From Poecilobothrus nobilitatus (Eukaryota; Arthropoda; Insecta; Diptera; Dolichopodidae), in contig OX352772.1 in assembly GCA_947095535.1 (NCBI GenBank), forward strand, positions 162,907,162-162,971,161: 64,000 bases of DNA, given 5' to 3'. The notes below the pieces were generated by a model, which did no database searches, was not told where the DNA came from, and worked only from the letters and a program-made list of their open reading frames with translations. The position numbers were made by a program, and so were the translations under genes. The first letter of the stretch is position 1. Every line of letters begins with the position of its first letter. Below are positions 55,851 through 64,000 of this stretch, in pieces.

Positions 55851-56405
55851 ACGAGGAAGAATACAGTTGACTTTGTCAACTCTTAGATACCCGTACGAAC
55901 CGTTAGTATGTTCACAGCCTGTCACTCTGCTTACAATATTATTTTTTTAATATTTTAGTATTTTAAAATAATTTGGGTGAACTTTATAATTTCTAGTACT
56001 ATGGGTTGTACATATATTCAAACTATATGTTTATACATTCTTCAAAAGCAAATTCTAACCTTCCACATAACGATTATCAATCCAAAACTTTTTCAAATAT
56101 TCTATAGTACCATTTAATACTAAGCGGTAAATGTATATTAAATTTACTTAGTACAAAGTAGTAAATATAATTTTAAATATTATATTATATTATATTTAAA
56201 TATTCCATTGACAGAATAATTTCTTATAAGTACAATAAAATACATATATGTATGTAAATACGGCACTATATAATATACATATATACTCTTATCATTCACT
56301 CACTAGTGGCATATACGATATGTAAATAAACATGATATTATATAAGTATGTATTATATATAATATACTTGTAAATAAACATGATATTATATAAGTATGTA
56401 TTATA
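55851..56405 (+). mobile_element. INE-1-like element, copy D, 3'-truncated
   Basis: Begins ACGAGGAAGAATACAG directly inside copy C and runs to about 56,400, where it ends in a short internal duplication (TGTAAATAAACATGATATTA repeated) and joins the protease of unit B. It marks the junction of the tandem duplication. Confidence 0.75.
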
Positions 56406-56408
56406 AGT

Positions 56409-56645
56409 AATTTAGATAATTCTATTAGAAATGGAACACATTGGGTAGCTTATTTTAAAAATACTGATATAATTCAATATTTTGATAGTTTTGGAAATTT
56501 ACGGCCACCGTTAGAAGAAATTAAATATTTAGGTGATAAACTTATATATAATTATAATAAATTTCAAAATTTTAATTCTTACAATTGTGGACATTTATGT
56601 TTAGAATTTTTATTTCATATTGTTAAGAAAAAATATTATCAGTAA
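56409..56645 (+). pseudogene. Protease C-terminal half (unit B)
   Basis: Carries NLDNSIRNGTHWVAYFKN to the end, including His, Asp and Cys of the catalytic set, but no N-terminal half or start codon. It directly follows the truncated INE-1-like copy D. A product of the duplication, not a gene. Confidence 0.85.
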
Positions 56646-56945
56646 ATAAAACATAAAAAAATTTTTTTTATTATTATTAGTATAGCTTTATTAAAACTGA
56701 CCTATATTAATAATTTAGTTCAAGTACAAGGTTATTTTTCTCTATTTGAAGAAAAAGAATCAAAACTAACTGATAAAGAATAATTAGAATTTAGTTTATA
56801 ACAAAAGAAATTTAAAGAAAACTAGAAGATATTATATATATATTTAGGTATATATACTTTTACTACGATACTGATGATTTTTAGACTGAAAAATCTATAA
56901 AAACAGAATACACTACTGAAATACCTCATTATATCAATTAAAGAT

Positions 56946-57637
56946 ATGTCAATATCATTGACTTTAAACGGAAACTCTTCTATATTAACAACTAATTATT
57001 TTCCACCTATAGATCTTAAGGGAAGGGAATATACCTGCGGTTTAGTAGATTTCCAAACATATAATACCTAACATAGATGAAGAGGATAATAGATTTATTA
57101 TTGATGATAAACCTATTACAATTACAATAGGTTCATATGAAATTGGAGATATTGAAATATTTCTTAGAAAAACGTTAAATATAACTAAAGCAGATAAGAA
57201 ACAATTAATTAAGAGCAAATGATAATACATTAAAGTGTGAAATTTTTGCTGATAAGGATATTGATTTTGAAAGAGAAGATACAATTGGTGGATTATTAGG
57301 TTTTAGTAAGAAGAAATTATTAGTTAATAAATGGTATACTTCAGATCTTTTTGTTGATATTAATAAAATAAACATAGTAAGAGTGGAATGTAATATTATA
57401 TCTGGGACTTATATTAATGGAAAAGAAGCTCATATTTTACATGAATTCTCTATTAACGTCAGTCCTGGCTATAAAATAATTGAAGTTCCTAAGAATGTAA
57501 TTTATTTACCTGTATCTACTAATCAGATAAGTTCTATTACTATAAAGCTCCTTGATCAGAACGGTAATTTAATTAATTTTCGTAAAGAAATAGTAACACT
57601 TAGATTACATTTAAAACCTCAAAATGATAATATTTAA
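56946..57637 (+). pseudogene. Penton-like minor capsid protein (unit B), same lesions
   Basis: Copy of 50,289-50,980 with the same two frame breaks (near 57,062 and 57,212) and a few substitutions, for example E to D at about 57,265 and H to P near the C-terminus. The shared lesions show decay before duplication. Confidence 0.8.
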
Positions 57638-57803
57638 TCAAAATCATGAATCCAATATACATTCGTAGAGTAAGATAAACCATCTTAATTCATCAAAGTT
57701 AGTCAAAGGAGGAGGAACTCAACATTTAAAATATAAAAAAACATTATCATTTGAAAATAAAGAATATCTAAAATATCTTGGATATCTCCTGAAAGTAAAT
57801 TGA
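57624..57803 (+). pseudogene. 59-residue protein (unit B), nonsense mutation
   Basis: Copy of 50,967-51,146. A C-to-T change at about 57,666 turns CAG into TAG within the first third. No other change breaks the frame. This is a lesion private to unit B. Confidence 0.7.
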
Positions 57804-57805
57804 AA

Positions 57806-59067
57806 ATGGAACTCTTTAATGATCCAATTTTTGATGAAACTATAACTAGTGCTCAATGGCATTCATATTCACCATTCTTAAACTCATTTGGATTAAGTGA
57901 TATTATACGAATACAAATACAAAATCAGAACTTAAATATATTACCCTCAACAAGTCTAATCTGTATTGAAGGTTATATATCAAAACATGATGGAACAATT
58001 GCTAAAAATACTAAACTAGTTAATAATGCTGTTGCATTTTTATTTGATGAAATTCGTTATGAACTTAATGGTAAAGAAATTGATCACAATCACAATGCTG
58101 GAATAACTTCAACATTAAAAAACTATATTTCACTGAACCAAAATGAAAGTGCAGCTTTATACACTGGAAGTTGGTCATATAACAAATCAACTAAGCTAAA
58201 CAGTTTATATTTTAATTTTTGTGTACCATTAAAAAGATTATTAGGGTTTGTTGAAGACTACAATAATATTATTCCAAATGCAAAACATGAATTAATAATA
58301 ACTCGCTCTCGATCTAATAATAATTCAATGATATGTAGTGATGCTAATGAAAAACCAAAAATTGTTATTACAAAACTATATTGGAAGGTTCAGCATATTA
58401 ACTTAGCAGACAATCTTAAATTAAGTTTATCTAAAAATATTGAGGAAGGTTCTGTTATCAAAATTCCATTTAGAAATTGGGAGTTACACGAGTATCCAAC
58501 ATTACCAACAGGAACTAATCATCATATTTGGAATATCAAAACAACCACACAACTAGAAAAACCTCGTTATATTATTTTTGCTTTATAAACCGATCAACAA
58601 AATAAACTGGAGAAAGACCCTTCAAAATTTAAGCATTGTGATGTCACCAATATAAAAGTATATTTAAATTCTGAAGTATATCCATATGAAGACTTGAATT
58701 TAGATTTTGAAAAAAACCATTACCTTACGAAAATTATTTTACGCATTACGCATTACCTTACGACGTTACGCATTTTACGACGTTACGCATTACCTTACGA
58801 AAATTATTCTAATTTTAGAAGTTTTTATTATAATCGTTCAGTACCAGAACCTTTGTTTCATGGGAGAATTATCTAAATTCTTCTACAATATTCGTAATCG
58901 ATACTCGTTATCAATATGAAAACCTTAAAATGGGTCCAGTTGATATCAAAATTGAAATAAAGACTTTAAAAAAAATTCCAGAGAATACTACAGCTTATTG
59001 TCTTATTTTACATGATCGTTTAGTCGAATTTAAACCATTAACAGGAGAAGTTAATAAAATTATCTAA
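57806..59067 (+). pseudogene. Major capsid protein (unit B), broken
   Basis: Copy of 51,149-52,347. The first 260 codons are open with a single V-to-A change (HNVG to HNAG), then the same TAA at 58,586-58,588 and the same later frameshift. In addition it has a 63-bp expansion near 58,715-58,800 built from the motif ACGCATTACCTTACGA. Confidence 0.85.
58712..58803 (+). repeat. Local expansion of a 16-bp motif inside capsid copy B
   Basis: ACGCATTACCTTACGA-type units occur several times, some shortened, where unit A (about 52,064-52,082) has one. Net gain 63 bp, which is a multiple of three, but the gene was already broken. Confidence 0.85.
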
Positions 59068-59079
59068 ATTTATAAATAA

Positions 59080-60657
59080 CGAGGAAGAATACAGTTGACT
59101 TTGTCAACTCTTAGATACCCGTACGAACCGTTGGTATGTTCACAGCCTGTCACTCTGCTTACAATATTATTTTTTTAATATTTTAGTATTTTAAAATAAT
59201 TTGGGTGAATTTTATAATTTCTAGAACTATGGGTTGTACATATATTCAAACTATATGTTTATACATTCTTCAAAAGCAGATTCTAACCTTCCACATAACG
59301 ATTATCAATCCAAAACTTTTTCAAATATTCTATAGTACCATTTAATACTAAGCGGTAAATGTATATTAAATTTACTAAGTACAAAACAGTAAATATAATT
59401 TTAAATATTATATTATATTATATTTAAATATTCCATTGACAGAATAATTTCTTATAAGTACAATAAAATACATATATGTATGTAAATACGGCGCTATATA
59501 ATATACATATATACTCTTATCATTCATTCACTAGTGACATATACGATATGTAAATAAACATGATATTATATAAGTATGTATGTATATCAATATCGTATAA
59601 ATAAAAATTCTTCAAGCAACCGTTATGTTGTATATTTATTTACATTTTTATGTACTACGCATTATATCCTCAACAATTTTAAATGATCGAGTAAAACAAA
59701 TGCAAAAAATTTGTTGAAGAAATTTGTTAGAAAATTTGAAAAAATCAAATAACACTTTCGTCAATTATAAAGTAACCCTATATTATTAAAAAAAGTTGTT
59801 AACAGAAATAAGAGTATGATGTTGAAGCTTTAATTTTTGTGTATTACTTTAAAAAAATTCTAACAGGTGTTCAAGTTACAGGTGTTTAAATATAGGAAAT
59901 TTTCAGTTTTTGACTTCTTACAGCTCCTAAACGGGGGGTGATACAAAAAAAATTTCTGAAATGACTCATACTTATTTTCAAAGATCTAACTTCTGTCAAA
60001 ATTTCAAGTTTCCAACTTAAACCATTTAGAAGATAGAAGGGTTAAAGGTTTTTGCAAAATTTTAGTTTCGCATAACGGTAAATTAAGACACCGTATGCCA
60101 CAAATATATATTAATTGTATATATACTTTTAAAGCTAATAAAAGTAGTAATCGTTTGGCGTTTTCAAAATGAAGATATAACTTATACAACTTGTGCTATA
60201 ACAATTTAAATATAGAGCGTTTTTGAACTTTTGGAGAGCTGTAGCTCCGTAACGGGTGGGGCTACAAAAAAAAGTTGTTAAAAATAAAATTCATATTTTT
60301 GCGAGATCTATCAGCAGTTAAAATTTCATAGCTCTATTGCAAAAAAAATGTGGGGATCTAAAAGTTAGGTGTTCGAGAGCTACCCTAAGGCTTGGTACAA
60401 ACTCAACCAAAAAAAATAGGGAACCTACAAATTACTCCCAAAATATTTTGTGTAAATTTCAAGATTCTAGCTTTCTTAGTTTTTGAGTTAGCGTGCTGAC
60501 GGACGGACGGACGGACGGACGGACGGACATGGCTCAAAAGTCTTAGAATTTTTTTCTGATCCGATCCATACCTTTGAAGGTATATCTAGCTCGCTTATTT
60601 CGAGGTGTTACAAACGGAGGAGTAATTTTATTATACCCGATCCTATCGTACGGGTAT
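59080..60657 (+). mobile_element. INE-1/DINE-1-like element, copy E, full length
   Basis: Full copy from ACGAGGAAGAATACAG to CGTACGGGTATA with a (GGAC)n tract near 60,500-60,528. Unit A shows the empty site at about 52,356-52,362; comparison shows no target duplication beyond A residues, as expected for Helitron-type insertion. Non-coding. Confidence 0.85.
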
Positions 60658-60841
60658 AAAAATAAACGAATTTGTCTACAGAAAAGGAAACATTAATAAA
60701 CCTATCTTGCTGTACCTTAGAAATTCTTCCATTTATTGGTGGAGTTTTTTTTATGATTCAATTGCACTGTAAAAGTTTTTTAATTTACAAACTTTATAAA
60801 TATATTAAATTTAATCAATTAAATTCTTCTGAAACATAAAA

Positions 60842-61310
60842 ATAGAATATGTAATAATTGATATACAAGGTTTTCGAAATAATAATAATAAATTAATTTT
60901 AAAAGAAATTGCTATTCTTTCATCAAATGATGAAATTCAACATTTCATAAAAAAAACAACTTTATGGCTATCATTATTTGAATTCAAAAACAAAATACAC
61001 AAATAAATGGCTCACTAAAAATCATCATGGCTTACAATGGTCTGACGGCAAAACACTTTTTTGTGATGTCATCAATTTTTTAATAATTTTTGTAACTAAT
61101 CAATCAAAAATTTATGTTAAAGGAGAAGAAAAAAAATCTTGGATTAGTAATATATTGAGAAATACTAATATTTTTGATTTGAATAATCACGATTCTACAA
61201 GTTTAAAAATATTAAAGAATCAGCAAATTCCCTGTTCGAAAAGATGTTCTTTTAATCATGTTGGTGTTTGTGCCTTTAAAAATGTTTATTTATTAAAATT
61301 GCTGATTTAG
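60842..61310 (+). pseudogene. Exonuclease-like protein (unit B), start codon lost
   Basis: Copy of 52,542-53,009. ATG has become ATA at 60,842, and one extra A in an A-run near 60,955 shifts the frame; the remaining 110 codons from 60,978 are open. Both lesions are private to unit B, so unit A holds the less damaged copy. Confidence 0.75.
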
Positions 61311-61406
61311 CTAATTCGAAAGTATTTAAGAAGAGAAATAATCAGAAACATATTCATTTTACTATGCACAATCGATAGCTTTATTTAATAAATTTAATAA
61401 ATTAAT

Positions 61407-61544
61407 ATGGATAAAATAAAAAAGATCTTGAATAAAAATCAATCTACAAAAGTTTATCAAAAATTAATGAACACTTCATCGGTATCTACAAAGAAATGGA
61501 TGGAGGAAATCAGAAGTGAAGATCATAAAATAAAAAATAAATAA
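61407..61544 (+). CDS. Small basic 45-residue protein (unit B)
   Basis: Identical frame to 53,106-53,243. The two units are so similar overall that conservation alone proves little. Short and of unknown function. Confidence 0.35.
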   Translation: MDKIKKILNKNQSTKVYQKLMNTSSVSTKKWMEEIRSEDHKIKNK

Positions 61545-61706
61545 AAAAAATTTTTAAAAAAACAGCTTTTTTGAACTAAAAAGTAGAAAATAAATTTTTA
61601 ATAGCAAATTTTTCTGTAATTTTCTAAACTATATTGTTACAATCGAGATTTCTTTGAAAAAGTTTATTTCAATATGTCAAATATATATATAAATATAAGT
61701 ATATAT

Positions 61707-61824
61707 AAGTTTTAAAGTCTGTGAAATTAATATAAAAGCTGGAGGCAAAATTTAAAAATATAAGTTTATAGTTATGCGTTTGTTGCCTCCAGCTTTTATT
61801 TTAATTTCACAGACTTTAAAACTT
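61707..61824 (+). terminator. 118-nt near-perfect hairpin (unit B)
   Basis: Arms 61,707-61,748 and 61,783-61,824, same single mismatch and loop as the unit A hairpin. Confidence 0.5.
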
Positions 61825-62211
61825 AATATTTCTTTTTTTCTATCTGTTATGTGTGTAAATATCAGATGTGCACATATACATAAGAAATAGCCTTTAAAAA
61901 TATTTAAAACCAATCAAAGTAACATTTTTTGTTCTCCTTTTTTTCTATTCGTTTTTATTTTTCTTCCAGTATTACATTTTACTTTTTTTTCTGTTATTTA
62001 GGTACGCTAAGAACTTATTTTTTTTTTTTTAATATTAAATTTATGCATACAGTCTATTTAAAAAATAGAAATTATTAGCTATAGAACATTCTGAATTTTT
62101 TTTTGTTCGTTTATGTTAACCGTCCGTTCATATGCAAAGATAAAATTTTTTTTTTTTCGTTTATGTTTACCGTCCATTCATATAACTGTTGCCTACATAT
62201 TAAACAAGGAA

Positions 62212-62371
62212 GAATACAGTTGCCTTTGTCAACTCTTACATACCCGTACGAACCGTTAGTATGTTCACAGCCTGTCACTCTGCTCACAATATTATTTTTT
62301 TTTTTTAATATTTTAGTATTTGAAAATAATTTGGGTGAATTTTATAATTTCTAGAACTATGGGTTGTACAT
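62212..62371 (+). mobile_element. INE-1-like fragment, copy F
   Basis: First 160 bp of the element, matching the start of copy C, ending abruptly at GGGTTGTACA. It marks the right end of unit B. Confidence 0.75.
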
Positions 62372-63239
62372 AAGTAGTTAGGATATGGGGTTGCGGATAT
62401 ATGGAGCGATGAGGAAAAATGTCTTTGGTATGTATTTTAAATGGTAGAAAATTGTCTAAGCTAGAGGGTTCAATGAAAAAGCGTCAGATGTCGGTAGTGT
62501 AGAATGAGGAATTTGAGTAGATTGTGTCTTTGATATTTTTTATATTATAAATGAGGTTGGTAGGTTTGTGACTTTGGTTTGGATTGAAGCGAGTTAAAAA
62601 GTAATTTTAGTACATTGTGTCTTTGATAGTTTTTATATTAGAAAAGAGGTTATTATGTTTGTGACTTTGGATTGAATTGAAACGAGTATGAAGCGAGTTA
62701 ACAATTTGAAAGATCTTTCAACGATCGTGTTTGTGTGTCGTTGATATTGAAACACCTAGATCGGTGGAGGTGGTGGTGGACAGTGGCTGTTGCGGTGGCA
62801 ATTTTCTTAAACTGAAAACTGAAATGACGTTAGGGGGATTCCGTTTTGTTTTAAATATTAAAGAAGAAAAGAAAAAATAAATTACCTATATATTAGAAAA
62901 AATTTTTAAAAACTAAAAAATTTTATTTTTTTATATATGAAAACAAATGCCGTCGGCAAAAGAATGTATGATAAGAAAAAAAGAACAAATAAAAAGAAAA
63001 ACACAACAAAAAAAATTTTTTAACATAGAAAAAAATATTTTAAGAAAAAAAAAAAAATATAAAAAGATAAGAATGAATTATATATTAGAAAAAAATTTAA
63101 AATGACGTCAGGGGGATTCCTATTGTAAAAAATTAAAAAGAAAAAAGTATATTAGTGTTTAAAAGTTTGCTTTTATTTATTTTTTAACATCTTCCTATAT
63201 TTGGAATTACTTTCAAAAACGATTTTTTATTCTACATAA
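62372..63239. other. Non-coding region with TGACGTCA boxes, likely viral terminal region
   Basis: No gene. Two imperfect repeats of about 100 bp (near 62,518-62,600 and 62,619-62,695, both with GTGTCTTTGATA). AAATGACGTTAGGGGGATTC at 62,821 and AAATGACGTCAGGGGGATTC at 63,101 repeat each other and share the TGACGTCA core with the palindrome ends. Long A/T-rich tracts between. Probably the terminal part of another viral copy that continues to the right. Confidence 0.45.
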
Positions 63240-63587
63240 TTAGCTATTTTTTTTATTTAACTTTTTTATTACAGAATAAAGTTTTTTATTACATAAATAA
63301 CACGAAAACTTTTCAATGTTTTGAGAAACAATTTCAAATGTTTCAGAAAAAGAATTTATAGTCAAATGTTTTCGTTTATAATGCTCAGCGCATGTTTTAC
63401 ACATTTTACGTGAATAATCATTGTGATTCGTACCAATAATCCAATATTTGTGTATTATCTTTTCCTTATCAAATATATATTCCGCTTCTATTTTCAATAT
63501 GTTTTTTCTATCGATTGATAGTTGTTTCACACGTGCAAATCTTCCCAACATTTCAAAATCTACATTATACAAGAAGCTGCTCTTCAT
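63240..63587 (-). CDS. Unknown Cys-rich 115-residue protein, likely zinc-binding
   Basis: Open frame from ATG 63,587. A basic first half is followed by CKTCAEHYKRKH (about residues 73-84) and SCYLCNKKLYS (about 95-105), two CxxC pairs with nearby His that could form one zinc site. It is divergent from the gene at 63,745 with a 157-bp gap, mirroring the arrangement in the palindrome arms, where a different small gene takes this place. No family recognised. Confidence 0.5.
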   Translation of the reverse strand: MKSSFLYNVDFEMLGRFARVKQLSIDRKNILKIEAEYIFDKEKIIHKYWIIGTNHNDYSRKMCKTCAEHYKRKHLTINSFSETFEIVSQNIEKFSCYLCNKKLYSVIKKLNKKNS

Positions 63588-63744
63588 ATTCTTTTCTTGT
63601 GAAGAACTTTCAATAGACTAAATAATAAATAAATCATTTAAAATACTTTTTGTAATATTTTTACACCTAAAAATTGTATAAAAGGCTAATCTTAATATGA
63701 AAAAATACCATAACCTGATTAGACTATTAAGTATAAGCATCATA

Positions 63745-64000
63745 ATGTTTTGGGCTGATAATATTTTACATGGGTATAAATATTGCATTTGTGGACGGAA
63801 ATGGGCTTCAATTAAAATAATTAATTGGAGAATATTTCACGATTTTTTGGAGGTATATATAACTCCAGAAGGTGGTGAAAAAATTTGTTTATTTAAAATT
63901 ACAAATGGTGGATCATTTACTAACCAATTCGATTTATCTCCTTTGGATTGGCAACATCTAAAAATAGAAGTATATGGTGATGATATATCTATTATTGGTA
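63745..64000 (+). CDS. Unknown viral protein, third copy, intact start, cut by window end
   Basis: Open from ATG 63,745 (MFWADNILHGYKYC) to the end of the window, 85 codons. Here the T-run near 63,845 has the extra base that the palindrome copies lack, so the N-terminal and following parts are joined in one frame. Includes ICGRKWASIKIINW and VYITPEGGEKICLF. Protein similarity to the arm copies is clear but with many substitutions, showing long separation and retained coding. Function unknown. Confidence 0.65.
   Translation, partial: MFWADNILHGYKYCICGRKWASIKIINWRIFHDFLEVYITPEGGEKICLFKITNGGSFTNQFDLSPLDWQHLKIEVYGDDISIIG

Larger units (their letters stand above)
49752..62371 (+). repeat. Tandem duplication of the capsid module (units A and B)
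   Basis: Unit A (49,752-55,383) and unit B (56,409-62,371) match almost base for base with a starting offset of 6,657 bp. Unit A has the extra insertion 53,641-54,947; unit B has the extra INE-1-like copy at 59,080-60,657 and a 63-bp local expansion near 58,715-58,800. Unit B starts within the protease gene, so the ATPase, PLA2 and the protease N-terminus are single copy. Confidence 0.95.

Noticed and set aside
58694..58919. Short plus-strand frames at 58,694-58,876 and 58,707-58,919
   Set aside because: Created by the 63-bp motif expansion within broken capsid copy B, not separate genes.

Overview
The window is a block of repeats and endogenous viral DNA from an AT-rich insect genome. I recognise no cellular host gene. 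The repeats are of kinds common in insects: two BEL/Pao LTR elements, jockey-like, R1/I-like and PHD-finger LINEs, a THAP/P-element-like relic, a mariner, and DINE-1/INE-1 (mini-me)-like elements carrying (GTCC)n tracts. That mixture suggests a fly (Diptera), but this is an inference and other insects are possible.

Layout. 1-5.6 kb: a decayed BEL/Pao element with an env-like third gene. 7.3-9.9 kb: a P-element/THAP transposase relic. 10-16.2 kb: LINE relics and one BED-finger fragment. 16.2-20.1 kb: remains of a first Polinton/Maverick (adintovirus-like) element: truncated protein-primed DNA polymerase B, the N-terminus of an F54H12.2-like major capsid protein, and one other viral gene. 20.2-28.4 kb: an old minus-strand LINE broken up by two INE-1-like copies in inverted orientation and by a mariner. 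28.8-31.4 kb: a second nonautonomous repeat and AT-rich DNA. 31.4-36.24 kb: a second BEL/Pao element, cut off at 36.24 kb.

36.25-62.37 kb is the most informative part. It opens with a 5.5 kb palindrome (36,246-41,768) whose arms carry small unknown genes and a structured, possibly Pol III-transcribed, RNA gene. It abuts the morphogenesis module of a second, different Polinton-like virus. Minus strand: a small acidic protein, an unknown 98-residue protein, a fibre-like protein, a DUF8207-like protein and the FtsK/HerA packaging ATPase. Plus strand, divergently: a PLA2-domain protein, an adenain-type protease, a penton-like protein, a 59-residue protein, a double-jelly-roll major capsid protein, an exonuclease-like protein and a 45-residue basic protein, ending in a near-perfect 118-nt hairpin. 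A nearly full-length LINE sits inside the DUF8207 gene; its ORF1 and ORF2 are in one frame, separated by a single UAG in a readthrough-type context.

From the protease to past the hairpin the module is present twice in tandem (offset 6,657 bp). The two copies share old nonsense and frameshift lesions, differ by later lesions, and act as empty and filled sites for two nonautonomous repeat families. At the right edge (63.2-64 kb) a further viral terminal region begins, with an undamaged start of the gene found broken in both palindrome arms. The virus genes would have worked together in DNA packaging (ATPase), capsid assembly (major capsid, penton, fibre), maturation (protease) and entry (PLA2). 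Here most are broken, so this is a viral fossil and not an active virus.
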